Shown piece by piece: positions 7,241-15,156 of a DNA stretch of 52,484 nucleotides (within the stretch, counting starts at the first letter, position 1; the number at the start of each line of letters is the position of its first letter). A model generated the notes under the pieces. The model was not told the DNA's origin, did no database searches, and was given only the letters and a program-made list of their open reading frames with translations. Origin of the DNA: Bacteroidota bacterium (GTDB taxonomy: Bacteria > Bacteroidota > Bacteroidia > Chitinophagales > Chitinophagaceae); the NCBI GenBank assembly GCA_029573235.1, contig JAKQGX010000028.1, positions 1 to 52,484 of the forward strand. Direction: 5' to 3'. The position numbers and the translations under genes were made by a program.

Positions 7241-8920
7241 ATGAAAGAAAAAGTCCGTAGCTATAAATCATACATTTTAGGAGGGATATTTAGTGTCGCG
7301 CTACTCCTCTTTATTCAAGCCAAACCCGTTGACAGCTATTTTGAAATCTCAAAAAATCTGGAAATTTTCGTCAATATTTTTAAGGAACTCGATGGGTTTT
7401 ATGTTGATAAAATAGAACCGGGCAAACTGGTGAAAACCGGTATTGATGCGATGCTGAACGAATTAGATCCATACACCAATTATATTACAGAGTCGGATAT
7501 CGAAGATTATGAATTTAGCACTACCGGCAAATATGGAGGTATTGGAGCAATGATGCGAAAGAAGGGAGAGCATGTTTACATTGGAGATATTTATGAAAAT
7601 AGCCCATCGCAAAAAGCGGGTTTGCACACCGGAGACCAAATTCTTTCGGTTGACAATAAAAGTGTTTCCGGCAAATCTATTGATGACATTAGCGTATTGC
7701 TCAAAGGGGCACCGGGCACTTCCCTTTCCATAAAAGTAAAGGATGCTTTTAGTGGAGAAGAAATTACCAAAGTGCTTACGAGAGGAGAAATTGAAGTATC
7801 AAGCGTACCTTACGCTGCGCTAATTGGCAAAGAAAAAAACATTGCCTATGCAAAGTTGACGCAGTTTACAATGGGATGCAGCAAGCAACTGAAGTTCAAC
7901 TTGGATAGTCTTAAAAAGGTGAACCCGCAATTAAAAGGAGTAATATTGGACTTGAGAAGCAATCCCGGCGGGCTATTGGAGGAAGCGGTGAGTATTTGCA
8001 ATTTGTTTGTCGACAAAGGTCAATTGGTAGTAGTGACTCGTGGTAAGATAAAGGAGATGGTGAAAGAATATAAAACCACTTCATCGGCATGGGACACCAA
8101 AATACCACTTACTGTCTTAGTGAATGGGTATTCTGCTTCTGCTTCTGAAATTGTGGCAGGTACTATGCAAGATCTTGACAGAGGTGTGATAATTGGTAGT
8201 CAATCTTTCGGTAAAGGATTAGTGCAAGTAACCAAAGACTTAGGCTATAATGCCCGTCTGAAGCTAACGGTAGCAAAATATTACACGCCAAGTGGTCGCT
8301 GTATTCAAGCCATTGATTACAGTCATCGCAACTTAGATGGGAATGCAAACAAGCTGCCTGATTCTTTAAAGAAAGCATACGTAACCAAATCCGGCAGAAA
8401 AGTATTGAGCGGTGGTGGTATCGCACCTGATATTGCTATCGAAGATGCACCTTCCAGTAAATTAGCAGCCGTACTTTATAACAAACACTACATTTTTGAC
8501 TACGCTACTTTGTATGCCAAGTCCCATCGTACTATTGCTTCATCAGCTAATTTTCAACTTTCCGAAGCTGAGTTTTCGGATTTTACTAGATACCTTCAAG
8601 ATAAAGACTACTCTTATAAAACGGCTACAGAAGTGGCTTTAGACTCGCTGAAGCAATTGGCGATAAAAGAAAACTATTATGATGCCATTAAAGGTGAGTA
8701 TGCCGCTTTAGAAGGGAAGCTTAGTCACGACAAGCAAAAAGATTTATTGAAGAATAAATCGGAGATAAAACAAATGTTGGAGAATGAAATAGTATCGCGC
8801 TATTATTTTTTAAGAGGAAGGATAGCACAAGGATTGCAATACGATAATGAAGTGATAAAGGCCAATGCCATATTGGAAGACAAGACCTCTTATGCCGGTT
8901 TGCTGCAAGCAAAAAAATAA
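7241..8920 (+). CDS. S41 family C-terminal processing peptidase (Ctp/Tsp-like)
   Basis: This encodes 559 residues. An N-terminal signal anchor (residues 11-28) is followed by a helical region, a PDZ domain (about 97-180, GGIGAMMRKKGEHVYIGDIYENSPSQKAGL) and the S41 serine-protease domain. The catalytic Ser lies in GYSASASEIVAG (298-302) and Lys325 in SFGKGLVQ. A family-typical IVLDLRxNPGG motif appears as VILDLRSNPGGLL. The C-terminal 150 residues are helical and of uncertain role. Members remove C-terminal tails or degrade periplasmic proteins. It converges on the GH3-like gene with a 14-bp gap. Confidence 0.93.
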   Translation: MKEKVRSYKSYILGGIFSVALLLFIQAKPVDSYFEISKNLEIFVNIFKELDGFYVDKIEPGKLVKTGIDAMLNELDPYTNYITESDIEDYEFSTTGKYGGIGAMMRKKGEHVYIGDIYENSPSQKAGLHTGDQILSVDNKSVSGKSIDDISVLLKGAPGTSLSIKVKDAFSGEEITKVLTRGEIEVSSVPYAALIGKEKNIAYAKLTQFTMGCSKQLKFNLDSLKKVNPQLKGVILDLRSNPGGLLEEAVSICNLFVDKGQLVVVTRGKIKEMVKEYKTTSSAWDTKIPLTVLVNGYSASASEIVAGTMQDLDRGVIIGSQSFGKGLVQVTKDLGYNARLKLTVAKYYTPSGRCIQAIDYSHRNLDGNANKLPDSLKKAYVTKSGRKVLSGGGIAPDIAIEDAPSSKLAAVLYNKHYIFDYATLYAKSHRTIASSANFQLSEAEFSDFTRYLQDKDYSYKTATEVALDSLKQLAIKENYYDAIKGEYAALEGKLSHDKQKDLLKNKSEIKQMLENEIVSRYYFLRGRIAQGLQYDNEVIKANAILEDKTSYAGLLQAKK

Positions 8921-8934
8921 TAACTATTGGCAGT

Positions 8935-10434
8935 TTACTTTTCGATAAATGCTTCTATTGCCATTGCGATTTTGCGGTCATTGCTCAGTCTTGGTAGCTT
9001 ATTCTGCCCACCGAGTTTGCCCAACGACTTCATGTATTCCACAAAACTATTTTTTCGCATTCTGCGAATTACAAGGGGTTGCAATATATTCCCTGTGATT
9101 AAGTCATTATAGTAAATGTTTTTTTCGCGAAGCCGATTATCTACAGCCTTTGAAAAAGCGGCCATATCCTCCGGTTCCTTTTCAAATTCTATAAACCATT
9201 CATGAAAGGGTAATCCCTCTGTAACGTTTATTTTAGGGGCTACGGTGTATTCTGTGATGTGCACCTTCTGCTGATGTGCAGCATGTAGCAAAGCATCATC
9301 AACTTCTTCGGCTATTACATGTTCGCCAAATGCCGAAATAAAATGTTTGGTACGACCGGTAACTACAATTCGGTATGGACGAGTGCTGACAAAGCGAACC
9401 GTATCACCGATATTATATCCCCAAAGCCCGGCGTTGCTGTTGATAATAAGGGCATAGTTGACGCCAGTTTTCACTTCAGTTAATCGTAAACGTGTGGGAT
9501 GTTCATTAAAGATTTCATCTGCCGGAATAAACTCAAAAAATATCCCCGAGTTGGTATTCAGTAATAGTCCTTCTTCGGTGAGGGTGTCTTGAAAGGCAAA
9601 AAATCCTTCAGATGCAGGGAAGGTTTCTATCGTATCGATTTTCCTTCCTACGCTATCAAACAACTTAGTTTTATAAGGTTCAAAATTGACCCCGCCATGT
9701 ACAATAACTTGTAGGTTCGGAAAAATGTCTTTTATCTTTTTCCCCTCTGCTTTGTCCATTAGCCAATCAAAATACATTTGCACCCATGGAGGTATACCAC
9801 TAATCAGGCTCATGTCTTGCCCAAAGGTTTCGGCTACAATTCTGCCTAATTTTTGCTCCCAATCTTCTATACAGTTCGTTTCATAAGAAGGTAATTGGTT
9901 TTTTCTCAAATAGCGCGGTACAAAATGGTTTACGATGCCACTTAACCTTCCGGTTGGTATATTCCCTATTCGCTCTAATTCCGGAGAGCCTGATAAAAAT
10001 ATCATTCTACCATCGGCAAATTTTGTGTTGCCGCTTTCAACCATATAACACAATAGCGCATTTCTTGCCGTATTGATGTGATTAGGGATGGAGTCTTTCG
10101 TGATTGGAATATACTTTACGCCACTGGTAGTGCCGGATGTTTTGGCAAAATATATGGGACGCCCCTTCCAAAGCACATTGTCTTTACCTGATTTAATATC
10201 ATCTATATATCCTTTGTATCCTTCATAATCTCTTATAGGTACCGCCTGCGAAAAACTGTGATAGTCGGTAATGTCTTTGAAATGATGCTGTGATCCGAAC
10301 TGTGTTTTTGCACCTATTTTTATTAATTGTTGCAACAACTGCTCTTGGTCAGCATCAGCCGAAAGCATTCCTTTTCTTATTTTCCGATGAATGATGGATG
10401 CATACGGCTTCGCGAGAATCGATTTTATTTTCAT
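8935..10434 (-). CDS. GH3 family acyl-adenylating protein
   Basis: This encodes 499 residues and belongs to the GH3 branch of the ANL adenylating superfamily. It contains the ATP-binding stretch FAKTSGTTSGVKYIPIT, a GGVNFEPY motif, an ASEGFFAFQ motif, and GYNIGDTVRFVSTRPYRIVVTGRTKHFISAFGEHV. Plant GH3 enzymes join amino acids to carboxylic-acid hormones. Bacterial members are widespread in Bacteroidota with unknown substrates, so no reaction is assigned. It is a single gene, divergent from rplU. Confidence 0.9.
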   Translation of the reverse strand: MKIKSILAKPYASIIHRKIRKGMLSADADQEQLLQQLIKIGAKTQFGSQHHFKDITDYHSFSQAVPIRDYEGYKGYIDDIKSGKDNVLWKGRPIYFAKTSGTTSGVKYIPITKDSIPNHINTARNALLCYMVESGNTKFADGRMIFLSGSPELERIGNIPTGRLSGIVNHFVPRYLRKNQLPSYETNCIEDWEQKLGRIVAETFGQDMSLISGIPPWVQMYFDWLMDKAEGKKIKDIFPNLQVIVHGGVNFEPYKTKLFDSVGRKIDTIETFPASEGFFAFQDTLTEEGLLLNTNSGIFFEFIPADEIFNEHPTRLRLTEVKTGVNYALIINSNAGLWGYNIGDTVRFVSTRPYRIVVTGRTKHFISAFGEHVIAEEVDDALLHAAHQQKVHITEYTVAPKINVTEGLPFHEWFIEFEKEPEDMAAFSKAVDNRLREKNIYYNDLITGNILQPLVIRRMRKNSFVEYMKSLGKLGGQNKLPRLSNDRKIAMAIEAFIEK

Positions 10435-10612
10435 GTGAGGATTTTAACAGCAATGAGTAACTGTAAATGATACCAACCGCACTTGTGATTTTTAGTACAA
10501 ACAATATACCGTCAAGTCTGACAAATATACAACCCCAACTTAAGATATTGGATAGCTTTTGGGGTGAAATAGATATTATGAAAATAAAGATGATAATGAC
10601 AAAATAAAATTA

Positions 10613-10645
10613 TTTGTAAAACAAAGAAAAACTACCTTACCTTTG
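10613..10645 (+). promoter_or_regulatory. Promoter of rplU-rpmA
   Basis: TTTG at 10613-10616 and TACCTTTG at 10638-10645 are separated by 21 bp, a full match to the Bacteroidota primary-sigma promoter. The predicted leader is about 22 nt. Confidence 0.7.
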
Positions 10646-10671
10646 CACCTCAAATTTTTAATTGGGTAGTC

Positions 10672-10968
10672 ATGTTCGCGATTGTAAACATAGCAGGTCA
10701 ACAATTCAGAGTCACTAAAGACCAAGAATTGTATGTAAATCGTCTTAGTGGAAACGCAGGCGATAAAGTAGAATTTTCTGAAGTATTGCTTTCTAGCAAA
10801 GACGGTAAAATAAATACCGGTGGTTCTATGAAAGTACAGGCAGAAATCATCGATCACCTGAAAGGTGATAAGGTATTGGTGTTTAAGAAAAAGCGCCGTA
10901 AAGGATACCAAAAATTAAACGGTCATCGTCAGAGCTTGACCAAAATAAAAATCTCCGATATTGGATAA
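10672..10968 (+). CDS. rplU: Ribosomal protein bL21
   Basis: This encodes 98 residues, a normal L21. It starts MFAIVNIAGQQFRVTKDQ, and ends with the conserved basic region KKRRKGYQKLNGHRQSLTKIKI. L21 binds 23S rRNA in the large subunit. It is followed 38 bp later by rpmA, the usual bacterial pair, and has a full promoter at 10613-10645. Confidence 0.98.
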   Translation: MFAIVNIAGQQFRVTKDQELYVNRLSGNAGDKVEFSEVLLSSKDGKINTGGSMKVQAEIIDHLKGDKVLVFKKKRRKGYQKLNGHRQSLTKIKISDIG

Positions 10969-11006
10969 TTAAAAAACATTTTTGTACTTTAGTAAAATAA
11001 TAAGCA

Positions 11007-11276
11007 ATGGCACACAAAAAAGGTGAAGGTAGTGTAAAGAATGGTCGTGATTCACAAAGCAAACGCTTGGGCGTGAAGATATACGGCGGACAACCTGCAA
11101 TATCAGGTAACATCATCGTTCGTCAGCGTGGTACGGTTTATCACCCTGGGCAAAACGTGGGTCTTGGGAAAGACTTTACTATCTATGCAACTACAGATGG
11201 TATTGTTGAATTTCGCAAGACGCGCACAAAAACATTGGTTTCTGTAATAGAAGTAGCAGCGACTGCCGAAGCCTAA
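11007..11276 (+). CDS. rpmA: Ribosomal protein bL27
   Basis: This encodes 89 residues. The N-terminus [20 protein letters not shown] is diagnostic of L27, whose flexible N-terminal tail reaches the peptidyl-transferase centre. [21 protein letters not shown] is also conserved. No N-terminal extension of the kind cleaved by Prp in Firmicutes is present. It is second in the rplU operon. Confidence 0.98.
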   Translation: MAHKKGEGSVKNGRDSQSKRLGVKIYGGQPAISGNIIVRQRGTVYHPGQNVGLGKDFTIYATTDGIVEFRKTRTKTLVSVIEVAATAEA

Positions 11277-11331
11277 CCCCTTCGGATTTGCTGCCAATAG
11301 CTTTTTTGTTTAACCCTTAAATTCAACAACC

Positions 11332-11598
11332 ATGGCCACAGCAAAAAAAGCACCAGCCAAAAAAGCGGCTCCTAAAAAAGCAGCAGCAAAAAAAGCAGCC
11401 CCTAAAAAGGCAGCAGTAAAAAAAGCGGCTTCTAAAAAAGCAGCAGCAAAAAAAGCAGCCCCTAAAAAGGCAGCAGTAAAAAAAGCGGCTCCTAAAAAAG
11501 CAGCAGCAAAAAAAGCAGCTCCTAAAAAAGCAGCAGCAAAAAAAGCAGCTCCTAAGAAAGCAGCAGCAAAAAAAGCAACTCCTAAAAAAGGAGGATAG
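11332..11598 (+). CDS. Histone H1-like Lys/Ala/Pro-rich repeat protein
   Basis: This encodes 88 residues made almost entirely of K, A and P. After a short start ([13 protein letters not shown]) there are seven units of ten residues of the form PKKAAxKKAA (residues 14-83), with x alternating A and V in the first four and one P replaced by S. It ends TPKKGG. Such tails resemble the C-terminal domain of eukaryotic histone H1 and bacterial H1-like proteins, which bind and compact DNA; nucleic-acid binding is inferred from composition alone. It lies 55 bp after rpmA and before a strong terminator, so it is probably cotranscribed with the ribosomal genes. Confidence 0.85.
   Translation: MATAKKAPAKKAAPKKAAAKKAAPKKAAVKKAASKKAAAKKAAPKKAAVKKAAPKKAAAKKAAPKKAAAKKAAPKKAAAKKATPKKGG
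11371..11580 (+). repeat. Seven tandem 30-bp units in the H1-like gene
   Basis: In-frame 30-bp units beginning CCTAAAAAAGCAGC (one begins TCT) encode the decapeptide repeats. The A/V alternation gives the first four units a 60-bp second-order period, so the array probably grew by copying pairs. Unit number may vary between strains. Confidence 0.9.
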
Positions 11599-11668
11599 CG
11601 AGTGATAGCAGGATACCTTCAGAGCGACTCACTGCTATTCTGCTACAAGACTTGAAATTAGCAATTTG

Positions 11669-11703
11669 ATAGGGGCTATAAATTTTATAGCTCCTATTTT
11701 TTT
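11669..11703 (+). terminator. Intrinsic terminator of the rplU operon
   Basis: A 13-bp stem, ATAGGGGCTATAA with TTATAGCTCCTAT (one G-U pair) and a 3-nt loop, is followed by seven T residues. Confidence 0.85.
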
Positions 11704-11768
11704 CCCTCTCACCAAACTGATAATTGCTATTTTTTTGGAGAAAATAGAATACAGTCGCCCCGTGCGCG

Positions 11769-12788
11769 TTAAAACAATTTTAACTTCGTCAGCCTTTCAA
11801 CTTCCTTATTTACAATACCCATTAACGCTTTTTCTTTCCCTTCTCTATTGCGGTAAATGAGCCGATGGTCTAATACAGGATATGCTATATCATGAATGTC
11901 ATCTTCTACAACGAAGCTTCGACCTTTTACAAGTGCATAAGCACGCAAGCTTTTCATAAATGATATTCCGCTACGGGTAGAAGCCCCGAGTGAAATATCG
12001 GCGTGGCTTCTTGTTAGGCGCACTATTGATGTTACCGACTTGATTATTTCTTCATGGATATGAACAGAAGACACTTCTTGTTGCAAATTCAAGATGTCTT
12101 GCATACTGAGCACTTGATTCAATTGGTGTAGGTTTTTAGCAATATTTAGGTATTGGCGATAGATGTCTAATTCAGTCGCTTCATCAACATATCCAAAGGT
12201 TATTTTCATAAAAAAACGATCCAGCTGTGCCGCAGGTAGTGGATACGTCCCTTCCATTTCAATCGGATTTTGAGTGGCAATAGTAAAAAACATTTTTTCC
12301 AATGGAAATGTCGTATCGCCGACCGTTATTTGATGCTCGGCCATTGCTTCCAATAAGGCGCTTTGCACTTTGGGAGAAGCTCTGTTTATTTCATCTGCCA
12401 ATAGAACATTACAAAACAGGGGACCTTTTTTGAAAACAAAGTCTTTTGTATGATCATCATAGATGTGGGTTCCTATTAAATCCATTGGCAACAAATCCGG
12501 AGTAAATTGTATTCGCTTAAACACTACATGTTCAGATGTGTTGGGCGTACTTTGAGAAGCTTCGTTGGGAACAGCCTGTGAGGTGCTACTAATGCATTGT
12601 GCAAGGGTTTTTGCCAACACTGTTTTGCCGGTGCCGGGATTGTCTTCCATTAATATGTGCCCACCTGCCAACAAAGACGTAATGACACATTCTACTTGTT
12701 TTCTTTTTCCACGGATAACCGTTTCCATTTCTGTTATGAGTTTGCTGATAAGTTCAGTAGGGGGAGAGGCTATATGAGTATGCTCCAT
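11769..12788 (-). CDS. MoxR family AAA+ ATPase
   Basis: This encodes 339 residues from the ATG at 12788; an upstream in-frame start would run into porX. The Walker A is NPGTGKT (50-56), and the Walker B and its surroundings read VLLADEINRASPKVQSALLEAM. A sensor region TIATQNPIEMEGTYPLPAAQLDRF and the C-terminal lid (GASTRSGISFMKSLRAYALVKGR) are typical of MoxR. MoxR ATPases act as chaperones, often with von Willebrand factor A proteins encoded nearby. No such partner is seen here. It lies 61 bp after porX on the same strand and may be cotranscribed. Confidence 0.92.
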   Translation of the reverse strand: MEHTHIASPPTELISKLITEMETVIRGKRKQVECVITSLLAGGHILMEDNPGTGKTVLAKTLAQCISSTSQAVPNEASQSTPNTSEHVVFKRIQFTPDLLPMDLIGTHIYDDHTKDFVFKKGPLFCNVLLADEINRASPKVQSALLEAMAEHQITVGDTTFPLEKMFFTIATQNPIEMEGTYPLPAAQLDRFFMKITFGYVDEATELDIYRQYLNIAKNLHQLNQVLSMQDILNLQQEVSSVHIHEEIIKSVTSIVRLTRSHADISLGASTRSGISFMKSLRAYALVKGRSFVVEDDIHDIAYPVLDHRLIYRNREGKEKALMGIVNKEVERLTKLKLF

Positions 12789-12849
12789 TTCGGTTTTCTT
12801 TTGAATTGATAATAGTAGTAGGTGAGTGTTGTGTAATATTCTATAAAAA

Positions 12850-14412
12850 CTATCCTTTGCTTTGCAAACGAACAATGGGAATCAACATTTCTTCTAATGA
12901 TATGCCACCATGTTGAAAAGTGTTTTTATAATAATTCACGTAGTAATTATAATTGTTGGGGTAGCAAAGAAAAACATCTTCTCTTGCGAAGATAAAGGTG
13001 GAGCTTACATTGGGTCGCGGCAATCCGGCTTTGGAGGGGTCGCGAAAGGCTAATACTTGCTTATCTTCAAACTGCAAGTTGCGTCCGTGCTTGTAACGCA
13101 AGTTGGTGGTAGTTTGTTTGTCACCTATACACTTGCTTGGCGTCTTCACCTTCGTAGTGCCGTGGTCGGTAGTGATAATGATTTGAATATCTTTATCGGC
13201 GATTTTTTTCAATGCACGAAAGAGCGGAGAATGCTCAAACCAGCTTACCGTTAAGGAACGATAGGAGACTTCATCTCCGGCTAATTCTTTCAGCACTTCC
13301 ATCTCGGTACGAGCATGAGAGAGCATGTCCACAAAATTGTACACAATTACCGTAAGGTCGTTGTTCAGGTAGTTGTGAATATTGTCTTCCAAACTTTTTC
13401 CGTCTTCGTTATTTGTAATCTTGACGTACTTCCATTTCAAATCGCCTTTCCTCAGTTGTTGCAGTTGGTATTTCAAAAACACTGCTTCCGATAAATTTTT
13501 TCCTCCTTCTTCGTCATCATTCTTCCATTCATTAGGGAATTTTTTTTCAATATCCATGGGTAGCATACCTGCGAAAATGGCGTTACGACTATATTGTGTA
13601 GCGGTGGGCAAGATGCTGTAATACAAATCCTCTTCTACCACTCTGAAATAATCACTTATGATGGGTTGTATGGCCTTCCATTGATCAAAACGGAGATTGT
13701 CTATCAGTATTACAAAGGTGGGTTTTTCTTTCTCATCAATATTGGGTACTATTTTCTCCTTCATTAACTGATGCGAAAACAAGGGAGCTTGGCTTGCTCC
13801 TTTTATCCATTTCTCATAGTTCTTTTCAATAAATTTAAAGAACTCTGTATTAGCTTCTTGCTTTTGTGTATTTAGTACTTCCATCATTTCGATGCTATTG
13901 CTACGCACCATCTCCAATTCCCAATACACAAGTTTTTTATAGAGCTCTTTCCACTCTTCGTGGTTGGGATTCGAGCTAAGTGCCATAAACAGGTTTCTGA
14001 AGTCTTGTTGATAGGCAGACGTCGTCTTTTCCGATACCAATCGTTTACTGTCAATAATTTTTTTCAATGAAAGCAATACCTGATTGGGGTTTACCGGCTT
14101 TATCAAATAGTCGGTAATCTGTGCCCCAATGGCCTCTTCCATGATATGCTCTGTTTCATTTTTGGTAATCATTACCACCGGAAGGTGTGGGTGCATTTCT
14201 TTCAATTGTGCAAGTGTTTCCAGTCCGGTAAGCCCCGGCATGCTCTCATCCAACAATACAGCATCTACTTGTTTTTCTTTTAGTAGTTCTATGGCATCGT
14301 ATCCATTGGTTAGTGGGGTTACTTCGTATCCCTTATTTTTCAAAAAAAGTATCTGCGATTTTAGGCTGTCAATCTCATCGTCCACCCATACTATTTCTCC
14401 TTGTGAGCTCAT
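12850..14412 (-). CDS. porX: T9SS response regulator PorX (receiver plus PglZ/alkaline-phosphatase-like domain)
   Basis: This encodes 520 residues. The receiver domain (1-125) has acidic residues Asp11 and Asp12, the phospho-acceptor Asp55 in VLLDESMPG, and Lys in YLIKPVNP. A helical linker leads to a PglZ domain of the alkaline phosphatase superfamily from about residue 205, with VILIDNLRFDQW, the probable nucleophile Thr in LPTATQYSRNAIFAG, IIITTDHGTTK, and a C-terminal YKHGRN and TFQHGG. In Porphyromonas and Flavobacterium, PorX regulates T9SS genes, and its output domain is a phosphodiesterase. Its histidine kinase PorY is not in this window. The assignment rests on the rare domain pair. 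Confidence 0.93.
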   Translation of the reverse strand: MSSQGEIVWVDDEIDSLKSQILFLKNKGYEVTPLTNGYDAIELLKEKQVDAVLLDESMPGLTGLETLAQLKEMHPHLPVVMITKNETEHIMEEAIGAQITDYLIKPVNPNQVLLSLKKIIDSKRLVSEKTTSAYQQDFRNLFMALSSNPNHEEWKELYKKLVYWELEMVRSNSIEMMEVLNTQKQEANTEFFKFIEKNYEKWIKGASQAPLFSHQLMKEKIVPNIDEKEKPTFVILIDNLRFDQWKAIQPIISDYFRVVEEDLYYSILPTATQYSRNAIFAGMLPMDIEKKFPNEWKNDDEEGGKNLSEAVFLKYQLQQLRKGDLKWKYVKITNNEDGKSLEDNIHNYLNNDLTVIVYNFVDMLSHARTEMEVLKELAGDEVSYRSLTVSWFEHSPLFRALKKIADKDIQIIITTDHGTTKVKTPSKCIGDKQTTTNLRYKHGRNLQFEDKQVLAFRDPSKAGLPRPNVSSTFIFAREDVFLCYPNNYNYYVNYYKNTFQHGGISLEEMLIPIVRLQSKG

Positions 14413-14667
14413 ATTGTTTTGTTTTTTTGTTGTATTAAGATGTATGAATGTCGTTGTAGTTTTAGTTGTATGCTGCTGAAGGATGGTTTATATATTCTTA
14501 TTGAAAAAAAAAGTGTTTCAATAACCACAGCTACCCTTACAACATTTATTAATAGCGGACTTCATTCATAAATAAAGTTACATTTCTACCGTGTTATTCA
14601 ATTGCTTTAACTAAGATTTTGCGTTTATATTGCTTGAGCAAAAAGAATTATAACGCTTCTTTACAAA

Positions 14668-15135
14668 ATGAAGAAAGATACAGTAATCATCCGCAGAGCG
14701 GTGGCTGAAGATTGCGAACGTCTATTGGAATTGGTACGAGAATTAGCAGCGTACGAAAAAGCGCCACAAGAAGTGACCTTGTCGTTGGCTCATTTTAGGG
14801 ATAGTGGTTTTGGCGAAAATCCTGTATGGTGGGCATTTGTAGCAGTAGATGAGGAAGTGATTGTTGCCTTTGCTTTATATTATATCCGATTCTCTACGTG
14901 GAAAGGACAACGCATGTATTTAGAAGATATCATCGTTACAAAAAAATATCGGGGAAGAGGGATTGGTAAATTGCTGATGGAACAATTGATAATTGAAGCC
15001 AAGTCCAAAGCGCTTCAAGGTATTAGTTGGCAAGTATTAGAATGGAATGAACCTGCCATACAATTTTACCAACAGTACCCTATTACAATAGATAAAGAAT
15101 GGTGGAATATGGCAATTCATAAGGATTCCCTGTAG
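14668..15135 (+). CDS. GNAT family N-acetyltransferase (SSAT-like)
   Basis: This encodes 155 residues. The acetyl-CoA pyrophosphate-binding motif is YRGRGIGKLLMEQL (94-107), preceded by the beta-4 strand MYLEDIIVTKKY. Motif B is seen as ISWQVLEWNEPAIQFYQQY. The order and the LEDIIV and VLEWNEPAI elements resemble eukaryotic-type spermidine/spermine or thialysine acetyltransferases, so a small amine is a plausible substrate, but this is not established. It is a single gene converging on the Omp85-like gene (21-bp gap). Confidence 0.88.
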   Translation: MKKDTVIIRRAVAEDCERLLELVRELAAYEKAPQEVTLSLAHFRDSGFGENPVWWAFVAVDEEVIVAFALYYIRFSTWKGQRMYLEDIIVTKKYRGRGIGKLLMEQLIIEAKSKALQGISWQVLEWNEPAIQFYQQYPITIDKEWWNMAIHKDSL

Positions 15136-15156
15136 TGTCCTCCTTTCGTCACAAAA

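Noticed and set aside
10576-10911. 111-residue minus-strand reading frame
   Set aside because: It is antisense to rplU and its promoter, with no recognisable motif.
11371-11580. 30-bp tandem repeats as a CRISPR array
   Set aside because: The units are contiguous without spacers and stay in frame, encoding decapeptides.
11666-11860. 64-residue plus-strand reading frame after the H1-like gene
   Set aside because: It begins inside the rplU-operon terminator and runs into the MoxR coding region on the other strand.
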